Source of the DNA: MED-G16 sp964467915
GTDB taxonomy: Bacteria; Bacteroidota; Bacteroidia; Cytophagales; MED-G16
Length of the DNA: 51,487 bases
NCBI GenBank assembly: GCA_964467915.1
Contig: CAYXSW010000009.1
Span: 1-51,487, forward strand
Reading direction: 5' to 3'
In this document: positions 44,280-51,487 of the stretch, one piece after another
How the letters are laid out: the number at the start of each line of letters is the position of its first letter
Position numbering within the stretch: position 1 is the stretch's first letter
The notes under the pieces: generated by a model
Told to the model about the DNA's origin: nothing
Database searches by the model: none
The model's input: the letters and a program-made list of their open reading frames with translations, nothing else
Made by a program: the position numbers and the translations under genes

Positions 44280-45011
44280 CTAAACGACTGAAAGTGCAGC
44301 TCCAATAATTCCAGCATTATTTTTATTTTGAGCTTGAATTATTTTACAATTACATTTCAAACTTGACTTATATTCATCAAAATATTTACTAATACCACCA
44401 CCAAAAACTATAACATCTGGAGAAACTAGTAGTTCAATGTAAGCTAAATACTCACTAAATCGAGCAGCCCATTCATTCCAAGATAAATCAAGTTTTTTTC
44501 TAGCCAAATTTGAGGCATACTTTTCCGCACAATCTCCGTACATTTTAAGGTGACCAAATTCAATATTAGGCACAAGCATTCTATCAACAAAAATTGAAGT
44601 TCCCAAACCTGTACCAACAGTTATCACCATCACAGTTCCTTTTTGTGGAATATTTTTATTTAAGAATACTTCTGAAATTCCAGCAGCATCAGCGTCATTT
44701 AATGCGTTACACTCTAGATTAAATTTTTGAGAAAATTTTTTCTTAATATTTATACCTACCCATTTTTTAGTCATATTAGCTGCAGAATAAACTTTATTTT
44801 TAATTACTACTCCTGGAAAACCACACCCAACACTACCTTTCCATTTTAATTTAGTTAAAAAATTATCCTCAATACCAGTAAAAATTTTTTTAGGAGATGG
44901 AGACTCAGGAGTTTTAAACCTAATTTTATCAGTTAAAAGCTGACCTGATTTGGTGTCAACTATTGCTGCCTTAACACCTGATCCACCTATATCTATTCCA
45001 AGTACATCCAT
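44280..45011 (-). CDS. ppgK: ROK-family kinase, polyphosphate glucokinase-like
   Basis: 243 residues. The phosphate loop is LGIDIGGSGVKAAIVD (4-19), with VGCGFPGVV, NDADAAGISE (catalytic Asp) and ITVGTGLGTSIFVD. The part EFGHLKMYGDCAEKYASN, then LSWNEWAARFSEYLAYIELLVSPDVIVFGGGISK, matches PpgK more than ordinary ROK glucokinases; the ROK zinc cysteines are absent. It should phosphorylate glucose with polyphosphate (or ATP). The start codon touches the stop of the helicase gene. Confidence 0.85.
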   Translation of the reverse strand: MDVLGIDIGGSGVKAAIVDTKSGQLLTDKIRFKTPESPSPKKIFTGIEDNFLTKLKWKGSVGCGFPGVVIKNKVYSAANMTKKWVGINIKKKFSQKFNLECNALNDADAAGISEVFLNKNIPQKGTVMVITVGTGLGTSIFVDRMLVPNIEFGHLKMYGDCAEKYASNLARKKLDLSWNEWAARFSEYLAYIELLVSPDVIVFGGGISKYFDEYKSSLKCNCKIIQAQNKNNAGIIGAALSVV

Positions 45012-47230
45012 TAATTTATAACCTTTAATTTAGCAAAATTTAAAAGTAATGTCTTTTCACCAACATTTTTAAAATTCACAACAGCCTTTTTCTGATTTGA
45101 ATTTAAATCAATTTTTTTTATTGTTCCAATACCAAAAATATGATGTTTAACTTTTTTTCCTTCTATAAGCTCATCTAATTGAGATGGATCTCCAGTGGGC
45201 AGAGAACTTAATTTTAATTTTTTAATTGGAGATAAGTTTTTTGTTTTCTGCTTGATTACATTTTTTACTAGAGATTTTGTGGCATTAAAGTTTTCGATAT
45301 CAAGATAAATTGGGCTTATCTCTTTAATAAATCTGCTTACCTCACAATCTTTAAGCATACCGTATCTATATCTTGTTTTGGAGTAAGTAAGATAAAGTTT
45401 TTTCATTGCTCTTGTAATTGCAACATAGAATAACCTTCTTTCTTCTTCTAAATCTTCACGTGACGATATCATCATCTGAGATGGAAATAAATCTTCTTCT
45501 ACACCAACAATAAAAACGACTGGAAACTCTAGCCCTTTTGCCATATGAATAGTCATCAATGATATATATTCACCTTCTTCTTCATCACCTTTATCTTGAT
45601 CTGTCATCAGCGATATTTCTTGTAAAAAGTTATCTAATTTTTTTTCAGTGTTTTCTTCATTATCAATAAACTCTTTAATAGAATTTAATAGTTCTTGAAC
45701 ATTCTCATATCTGCTTATCCCTTCTATACTTCTGTCATCCCATAACTCTTTAAGAAGACCTGAATTAGAGGCAATATGAGAAGCTGTTGAGAAAGCATCA
45801 TTGTTTTTCGAGAAATTGGAAAAAGATATGATTAAATCTCTGAATGGTGTAAGTAAATTATTAATTCTCGAATTTACTAGAGTTGAAGATTTTGTTACAA
45901 CTTCCCATAAACTAATGTTTTCCTTATTTGAAATTGTAATTATTTTTTCAACCGATGTTTGGCCTATTCCTCTTCTTGGATAATTAATTATTCTTCTAAA
46001 AGATTGTTCATCGTTTTGATTTATAGAAAACCTTAAGTAAGCAATTAAGTCTTTAACCTCCTTTCTTTGATAAAAAGATACTCCACCAAAAACTTTATAT
46101 TTTAAGCCAATTCTTCTTAGTGCCTCTTCTATAGATCTTGATTGACTATTTGTCCTGTAGAGAACTGCAAAATTTGAATTTGTTAATTGATTTCTGTTTT
46201 TTTCTTCAAAAATTAAATTTGATACAATCTTTCCCTCTTCATTATCGGAAAATGATTTCTTTACTGAAATAAGTTCCCCTTCATCGTTTTCAGTCCATAC
46301 TTCCTTACTGATTTTTGACTTGTTTTTATCTATTACTGAATTAGCAGCATTAACAATGTTTTTAGTAGATCTGTAATTTTGTTCTAGTTTGATAGTTTTT
46401 AAATCATCAAAATCATCTTCAAATTTTAATATATTTCTTATTTCAGCACCTCTAAAAGCATAAATAGACTGAGCATCATCACCTACCACAAAAATATTCC
46501 TGTTTACAGAGGCTAAACGTTTTGTTATTAGATATTGACAAAAATTTGTATCCTGAAATTCATCTATTAAAACATGTTGGAATAGCTGTTGATATTTGTT
46601 TAATACATCAATATGTTCTGCAAAGAGGATATTTGTGTTATATAATAAATCATCAAAATCCATTGCCTGAGATTTAAAGCATCTTTCAGTATACATTTTA
46701 TATATTTCACTAATCATTGGTCTTAAAGAAGAACTATCCTCTTCTTGAAGAATAGGATTATTTTTATACTCAAGAGGTGAAATCAACCTATTTTTAGCAT
46801 TTGAAATTCTATTGTAAACAAAATTTTCTTTATAAATTTTTGGGTCAAGATTTAACTCTTTAACAATTGATTTAATAAGATTTTTAGAATCAAGTGTATC
46901 GTAAATTACAAAATTTGGAGGGTAACCAATTTTATATCCTTCAGTTCTTAGTATCCTCGCAAATATTGAATGAAATGTTCCCATCCAAAGACTTCTAGCT
47001 TCTGTTCCAACAATCTTTTCAATTCTATTTTTCATCTCTTTTGCAGCTTTATTTGTAAAAGTCAGTGCAAGAATTGAATATGGATCTGTTCCTTTTTTAA
47101 TTAGATGAGCAATTCTATATGTTAAAACTCGAGTTTTTCCAGATCCTGCCCCAGCTATTACCAAACATGGACCATTTTCATGGATAACAGCCTCTTTCTG
47201 ATTAGAATTTAAATTGTCTAAATATTCCAT
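45011..47230 (-). CDS. pcrA: UvrD/PcrA-type DNA helicase
   Basis: 739 residues of superfamily 1A. Motif I is VIAGAGSGKTRVLTYR (25-40), Ia is LTFTNKAAKEMKNRI, II is LIDEFQDTN, and III is VGDDAQSIYAFRGAE. Motif IV is LEQNYRSTKNI, V is SLMTIHMAKGLEFPVVFIVG, and VI is EERRLFYVAITRAMKKL. A Tudor-like C-terminal tail follows (GKKVKHHIFGIGTIKKI). It acts in nucleotide excision and mismatch repair and removes RecA filaments. It diverges from the DUF4290 gene. Confidence 0.95.
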   Translation of the reverse strand: MEYLDNLNSNQKEAVIHENGPCLVIAGAGSGKTRVLTYRIAHLIKKGTDPYSILALTFTNKAAKEMKNRIEKIVGTEARSLWMGTFHSIFARILRTEGYKIGYPPNFVIYDTLDSKNLIKSIVKELNLDPKIYKENFVYNRISNAKNRLISPLEYKNNPILQEEDSSSLRPMISEIYKMYTERCFKSQAMDFDDLLYNTNILFAEHIDVLNKYQQLFQHVLIDEFQDTNFCQYLITKRLASVNRNIFVVGDDAQSIYAFRGAEIRNILKFEDDFDDLKTIKLEQNYRSTKNIVNAANSVIDKNKSKISKEVWTENDEGELISVKKSFSDNEEGKIVSNLIFEEKNRNQLTNSNFAVLYRTNSQSRSIEEALRRIGLKYKVFGGVSFYQRKEVKDLIAYLRFSINQNDEQSFRRIINYPRRGIGQTSVEKIITISNKENISLWEVVTKSSTLVNSRINNLLTPFRDLIISFSNFSKNNDAFSTASHIASNSGLLKELWDDRSIEGISRYENVQELLNSIKEFIDNEENTEKKLDNFLQEISLMTDQDKGDEEEGEYISLMTIHMAKGLEFPVVFIVGVEEDLFPSQMMISSREDLEEERRLFYVAITRAMKKLYLTYSKTRYRYGMLKDCEVSRFIKEISPIYLDIENFNATKSLVKNVIKQKTKNLSPIKKLKLSSLPTGDPSQLDELIEGKKVKHHIFGIGTIKKIDLNSNQKKAVVNFKNVGEKTLLLNFAKLKVIN

Positions 47231-47301
47231 TGTAAAATAAGTAGATGAATCTAATACTTAATTGATGAAAAAATTAGTTAGTTTTGAAAAAAATTATCGT
47301 G

Positions 47302-47940
47302 ATGGAATATAATACTACTAGAAGCAATTTAATATTGAGAGAATACGGAAGAAACTTCCATAAACTTGTTGATTATGTTGGAAACATAAAAAGTAAAGAA
47401 GAAAGAAATAAGATGTCTAAAACATTAGTTGAGATGATGAAACTCACTCATCCTAGTTTTAAAGATCAAAATGAGATAGATGCTAAAATGTGGGATGACT
47501 TATATATAATGTCTGATTATAGTTTAGATATTGAAAGTCCTTATCCCAAACCAAACAAAAAATCCGATTCAGAAGTACCTAAAAGATTAGAATACCCTAA
47601 ATCTAAAATTAGATACAGACATTATGGAAAAAAAATTGAGCTTTTAATAGATGAAGCTTGTAAATTAAAAAAAGATGAAGACAAAGAAGCAGCTGTTATT
47701 CATATAGGAAAAATAATGAAATCATTTTTTGGTATGTGGAATAAAGAATCAATTGATAATAAAGTAATAGTTGAAAATATTAAAGAATTATCTAATAATA
47801 AGCTCTCTATAGATATAGATAAAGTCAAAGAAATGAATTTATTCTATAAAGTCACTAAAGAAAGAGGATCAAAATCCAAACATTACCATACTAAAAAGAA
47901 CTTCAAATCAAATAGACCTTTCAGGAAAAGAAGAATGTAA
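47302..47940 (+). CDS. DUF4290 protein
   Basis: 212 residues from the ATG at 47302 (MEYNTTRSNLILREYGRN); a TTG at 47284 would add six residues without family support. The opening, then HKLVDYVGNIKSKEERN and EMMKLTHP, match DUF4290, a Bacteroidota-specific family of unknown function nearly always upstream of murA. The C-terminus is very basic (KHYHTKKNFKSNRPFRKRR), which suggests binding of RNA or another acidic partner. Its stop codon overlaps the murA start (TAATG). Confidence 0.87.
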   Translation: MEYNTTRSNLILREYGRNFHKLVDYVGNIKSKEERNKMSKTLVEMMKLTHPSFKDQNEIDAKMWDDLYIMSDYSLDIESPYPKPNKKSDSEVPKRLEYPKSKIRYRHYGKKIELLIDEACKLKKDEDKEAAVIHIGKIMKSFFGMWNKESIDNKVIVENIKELSNNKLSIDIDKVKEMNLFYKVTKERGSKSKHYHTKKNFKSNRPFRKRRM

Positions 47941-49244
47941 TGGGTTCATTCAGAATAAATGGGGGCAAAAGCCTTAGAGGTGAAATAAAACCACAAGGAG
48001 CAAAAAATGAGGCCCTCCAAATACTTTGTGCAGTTCTATTAACTGATGAATTAGTCACTATAGAAAATGTACCAAACATTAAGGATGTAAACTTATTGAT
48101 TGACCTTTTAGAGGGTATGGGTGTTGAAATTAATAAAATAGATTCGACTACTTATAGGTTTAGGTCAGAAAATATTGATCTAGATTATACAAAGACATCT
48201 GAGTTCTTTAAAAAATCATCAAAAATTAGAGGCTCAATAATGTTAATGGGACCTCTAGTTTCAAGATTTGGAAGTGCGTATATAGCAAAACCAGGAGGAG
48301 ATAAGATTGGTAGGAGAAGAGTTGATACTCATTTTATAGGAATTCAAGAATTAGGGGCAAAGTTTACACTTGAAAATAATAACTCTGTTTTCAAAATTTC
48401 AAGTGAACAATTAAAAGGGAAAAATATTTTACTAGATGAAGCTTCAGTTACAGGTACAGCAAATATTATCATGGCCGCTTCCCTTGCTAAAGGTAAAACT
48501 ACAATCTATAATGCAGCATGTGAGCCTTATATTCAACAATTATGTAAAATGTTAGTTTCTATGGGTGCCAATATAAATGGCATAGGATCTAATTTTCTAA
48601 AAATAGATGGTGTGTCAAATCTTTCAGGTACAACTCATAAAATCTTACCTGATATGATAGAAATAGGTAGCTTTATTGGATTAGCAGCAATGACAAAGTC
48701 TGACCTTTTAATAAAAGATGTAAGTATTAAAAATCTTGGGATTATTCCTAAAACATTTCAAAGACTTGGAATAAAAATGAAAATAGAAAATGATTCAATT
48801 CATATCCCTGCTCAAGAGCACTACGAAATTGAATCGTTTATCGATGGATCTATTATGACTATTTCTGATGCAATATGGCCTGGATTCTCTCCAGATTTAT
48901 TAAGTATTGCACTTGTAACATCAGTTCAAGCTAAAGGAACTGTTCTTATTCATCAAAAAATGTTTGAAAGCAGATTGTTTTTTGTTGATAAATTAATAGA
49001 TATGGGGGCACAGATAATATTATGTGACCCCCATAGAGCAACCGTTATAGGATTAGACAGAAAAATCCCTCTCAAGGGTATTCAAATGACGTCTCCAGAT
49101 ATAAGAGCAGGGGTGTCTCTATTGATAGCTGCATTATCTGCTGAAGGAGAAAGTATCATTGATAATATTGATCAAATAGATAGAGGCTATAGTAACATTG
49201 ACACTAGACTAAAATCTTTAGGGGCAATGATAGAAAGAGTTTAA
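47940..49244 (+). CDS. murA: UDP-N-acetylglucosamine 1-carboxyvinyltransferase
   Basis: 434 residues of the EPSP-synthase-like fold. It opens FRINGGKSLRGEIKPQGAKNEAL, with the catalytic Lys in GAKNEAL, and contains LMGPLVSRFGSAYIAKPGG. The active-loop residue that is Cys115 in E. coli is Asp121 here (PGGDKIGRRRVDTHF, codon at 48300-48302). The C-terminus keeps SPDIRAGVSLLIAALSA. It starts peptidoglycan precursor synthesis from UDP-GlcNAc and PEP. Asp at this position is associated with intrinsic fosfomycin resistance. Confidence 0.97.
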   Translation: MGSFRINGGKSLRGEIKPQGAKNEALQILCAVLLTDELVTIENVPNIKDVNLLIDLLEGMGVEINKIDSTTYRFRSENIDLDYTKTSEFFKKSSKIRGSIMLMGPLVSRFGSAYIAKPGGDKIGRRRVDTHFIGIQELGAKFTLENNNSVFKISSEQLKGKNILLDEASVTGTANIIMAASLAKGKTTIYNAACEPYIQQLCKMLVSMGANINGIGSNFLKIDGVSNLSGTTHKILPDMIEIGSFIGLAAMTKSDLLIKDVSIKNLGIIPKTFQRLGIKMKIENDSIHIPAQEHYEIESFIDGSIMTISDAIWPGFSPDLLSIALVTSVQAKGTVLIHQKMFESRLFFVDKLIDMGAQIILCDPHRATVIGLDRKIPLKGIQMTSPDIRAGVSLLIAALSAEGESIIDNIDQIDRGYSNIDTRLKSLGAMIERV

Positions 49245-49816
49245 AACTTTTCTCTAAGTTTCGTCATTGAATACATAGGGCTTTCTAATATAAAAAAATC
49301 CGTAATAAATGATGGTAATTCATCAATAACAGCATAACTCTGCAAGGTTACTCTTGTTTTATCACTACTTATTTTACTTAAATTCCAAACGGATCTTGTG
49401 TCTTCTATTCTAATATAATTGTCATCTCTTTCAATATAGTCGGGAACAGAATTTAAATCTATTATTATATTGTTCTCTCCTTGAGTTATTTTAACATCAG
49501 AAACAAGATCTCTTTTTTTGAGTGGCCAATTCATATTAACTGTAAGATATATATACAATAAATTCTCTGTTTCTTTTTTTATAATTTTACTTGATTCAAG
49601 TTTATACATCCACTCATGTGCATTGTCATAATCTATAATTATCTCATATATAGATTTTAAATCTGATTCGATAATGGTTTCAGCTAAATACTCTTGAGTA
49701 AATGAATCTTTTTCTCTCAAATAAACTTTAATGTTATTTTTATCTCTTTTTAATTCCCATTCTGTTAATAAAAAATGAGAAAACAACAGATTTATTAGGA
49801 GAATTAAAACATTCAT
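49241..49816 (-). CDS. Secreted START-domain (lipid-binding) protein
   Basis: 191 residues with a signal-like N-terminus (MNVLILLINLLFSHFLL). One START/SRPBCC domain follows: WELKRDKNNIKVYLRE, then EYLAETIIESDLKSIYEIIIDYDNAHEWMYKLESSKII, then WPLKKRDLVSDV and a C-terminal helix (LPSFITDFFILESPMYSMTKL). Such domains bind lipids in a deep pocket; the ligand is unknown. It overlaps the convergent murA 3' end by 4 bp. Confidence 0.82.
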   Translation of the reverse strand: MNVLILLINLLFSHFLLTEWELKRDKNNIKVYLREKDSFTQEYLAETIIESDLKSIYEIIIDYDNAHEWMYKLESSKIIKKETENLLYIYLTVNMNWPLKKRDLVSDVKITQGENNIIIDLNSVPDYIERDDNYIRIEDTRSVWNLSKISSDKTRVTLQSYAVIDELPSFITDFFILESPMYSMTKLREKF

Positions 49817-49884
49817 TATCTTATATGATAAAATTTATTAAATTAAATTACAAATAAGTTAATTAATAACTATCTATAATTAGA

Positions 49885-51487
49885 ATGAGAAGTTTAGTAT
49901 TATTTTCGTTTTATCTAATATTTCAACTTATTTTTTATAAAAACATATTTAGCCAAAATATTAAAGAGGACTCTACTTTATATTTAGACTCTGGTTTAGT
50001 TGAAAAATGGTTAAAGGAACAGCCAGATCATAAGAGAGACTCTATTAAAAAAGTAGCTTTAGAAGGTAAGTCCATTAATGCTATAGAAAAAGACACTAAT
50101 GAAGGAGTAATTTCATTTAAAATAATTAATCTAAGAATAAATAATAAGGAGTTTTTTAATACAGAAAACTTAATTGCGCCATCAAATATAAAAATAAACG
50201 AAAGAGATACTCTTTCAATGATAATTCAACTAAAAGGAAATGGTAGTGAAATAATTTTCAATTACTATTTTAATGATAATCCAAATTTCAGAAAAATAGA
50301 AAATGGTAAAATTATTTATGATAAAAGTAGTAAGAGAATCTATTTTGAATTTATTCCAGATGATAATCAGGCTCTAAATAAATTTATTACTTGGAATTTA
50401 TTTGCTTATGAAAAAGAACTAGAATTGATGAGATATGATTTCCTTATTGAGATCAATAACCTTGAGTACCCTCCTAAAATTATTAATAAGCAAATTGATA
50501 AAATAATTAGACAAAATTACTCTTTTAATTATGTGCCTATTATCAATGATGGAGAAAATGGTATTCTCTTTGAATTAAAAACTGATGCTCCAATTGATAA
50601 TTTTAATCCTATTACTGGAATTATAGATTGGAGAATAGATCCCAATAATATTGACGAACTAGAAAAGACTTTCAATTTTATTCTAAAAGTATATAAAAAG
50701 AATAAACCTGAGCTTTTTGATGTTGATACATTTAAGATTATTTACTCAGAAAACAATTATCCTCCAGTATTTGGGAAAACATCAAAGTGGATAGTTGAAG
50801 AAGGCAACAAGTATGAATATAAAATTCCTGTCGACGACCCTAATGTAAATGATTCAATTTTAATTGAAAATATTGGAGCTCAATTACCTCGAGGTATGAG
50901 TTTAGATAGTAAAAACAAAATTATATATTTTGATGTAGACTATAATCATGTAGAAAGGACTAACTCAACACAAAATTATAACCTGGAACTAAAAGCATCT
51001 GACATATCTGGACTATCTTCTCAGATATCACTTGATGTTGTAGTTATGAACACAATTAATCCTAAAAAAGTTCAAGAAAAAATATCAGAGTTAATAAGAG
51101 AATTAGATTCACAACAAAAAGGTTTAGAAGAAATTAATGAAAATCTGAAATGGATTGAAGCTACCTCAAAAAATAACAGAAAGATAAGAACTTTTTCTGC
51201 TGCAGGAATAACATTTCTAGGAGCTGTCGTCGGAGTTATATCTGCCAATTCAGAGGGCTCTAGGAAAGCAGTGCGATTAGCAGGACCAATTATTGGTGCT
51301 AGCGGTGCTGTTCTATCTGTAATAAATGAAGTATTATCAAGAGATGATAATGAAATTAAAAATCTTCTCCAAGAGACTATAAAGCTTCAATCAAATGTGA
51401 AAGCAAAGTATGACAGATTAAGTTTTTATAATAATTCTCAGAATACAAGTGATTTTCAGAATCAAGAAATTGATTTATTGATAAGAA
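49885..51487 (+). CDS. Secreted protein with Ig-like repeats, coiled coil and Gly/Ala-rich hydrophobic segment (partial)
   Basis: The frame is open from ATG 49885 to the window edge, so at least 534 residues. It begins with a signal peptide (RSLVLFSFYLIFQLIFYKNIFSQ). Two or more beta-sandwich, cadherin/He_PIG-like regions cover about 60-390; the best is EEGNKYEYKIPVDDPN, then LPRGMSLDSKNKIIYFDV and YNLELKASDISGLS. A coiled coil follows (about 391-428, VQEKISELIRELDSQQKGLEE), then a hydrophobic Gly/Ala-rich stretch (about 437-480, ITFLGAVVGVISA and LAGPIIGASGAVLSVI) and a second helical coil. No family is recognised for the C-terminal part. It could be a cell-surface or secreted effector. Confidence 0.7.
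   Translation, partial: MRSLVLFSFYLIFQLIFYKNIFSQNIKEDSTLYLDSGLVEKWLKEQPDHKRDSIKKVALEGKSINAIEKDTNEGVISFKIINLRINNKEFFNTENLIAPSNIKINERDTLSMIIQLKGNGSEIIFNYYFNDNPNFRKIENGKIIYDKSSKRIYFEFIPDDNQALNKFITWNLFAYEKELELMRYDFLIEINNLEYPPKIINKQIDKIIRQNYSFNYVPIINDGENGILFELKTDAPIDNFNPITGIIDWRIDPNNIDELEKTFNFILKVYKKNKPELFDVDTFKIIYSENNYPPVFGKTSKWIVEEGNKYEYKIPVDDPNVNDSILIENIGAQLPRGMSLDSKNKIIYFDVDYNHVERTNSTQNYNLELKASDISGLSSQISLDVVVMNTINPKKVQEKISELIRELDSQQKGLEEINENLKWIEATSKNNRKIRTFSAAGITFLGAVVGVISANSEGSRKAVRLAGPIIGASGAVLSVINEVLSRDDNEIKNLLQETIKLQSNVKAKYDRLSFYNNSQNTSDFQNQEIDLLIR

Noticed and set aside
1..51487. CRISPR arrays, insertion sequences, prophage or attachment sites
   Set aside because: No spaced direct repeats, transposase motifs, terminal inverted repeats or phage genes were seen; the only recombinase is a full-length XerC/D-type protein in a housekeeping setting.

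Overview
This window is a strongly AT-rich, very compact bacterial chromosome segment from a member of the Bacteroidota, most likely a Flavobacteriia-like and possibly marine, streamlined lineage. The phylum call rests on several family signatures: a PorP/SprF type IX secretion protein, a DUF4290 gene directly upstream of murA, a short FtsL-like protein, a MurA with Asp in place of the catalytic Cys, DUF6702 and DUF1080 proteins, a TonB-receptor-like barrel end, and promoter candidates of the TTTG / TAnnTTTG type. A run of 100 N inside ftsK shows that the sequence is a scaffold.

Layout: 1-2167 (+ strand) holds the end of an outer-membrane barrel gene, an unknown protein with a possible winged-helix end, a glutaminyl cyclase lipoprotein and an SCP2-like protein. 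2176-17578 (- strand) holds tRNA-Leu(GAG), a duplicated lipocalin-like secreted protein, dnaN, and a division and cell-wall (dcw) cluster read in the order mraZ-rsmH-ftsL-ftsI-murE-mraY-ftsW-murG-ftsQ-ftsA-ftsZ, preceded by a polyprenyl synthase. murD and murC, normally after mraY and murG, are absent. A 10-bp-periodic GTGGG repeat upstream of mraZ is a clear candidate MraZ operator. 17638-27843 holds a glycerolipid acyltransferase, an M48 protease, PorP/SprF, topA, an M1 aminopeptidase and gyrB.

27994-36482 (mostly +) is metabolic: glutaryl-CoA dehydrogenase, a monoglyceride lipase-like hydrolase, a DUF1080 hydrolase, an M20 amidohydrolase, a GMC oxidoreductase with its Tat-type subunit 3, and an acyl-CoA ligase. 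The DUF1080, GMC and subunit-3 set suggests 3-keto-glycoside chemistry. 36469-43383 (-) holds trhO, pyrF, lolA, ftsK, pyrD and xerD, so the chromosome-segregation translocase and a recombinase of the XerC/D family lie close together. 43417-49244 holds aroQ-rnhA, a polyphosphate-glucokinase-like ROK protein, a UvrD/PcrA helicase and DUF4290-murA. The window ends with a START-domain protein and an open-ended secreted protein with Ig-like and coiled-coil regions.

Most neighbouring genes are a few bases apart or overlap, and several convergent pairs overlap at their 3' ends. The few gaps above 150 bp therefore stand out. The 275-bp gap upstream of ftsZ contains two tandem short ORFs, one encoding a predicted single-pass membrane peptide. 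The ftsK gap is flanked by two identical 55-bp copies of an acidic-repeat sequence. Removing the N run and one copy gives an in-frame 774-residue FtsK, so the gap is probably an assembly artefact.
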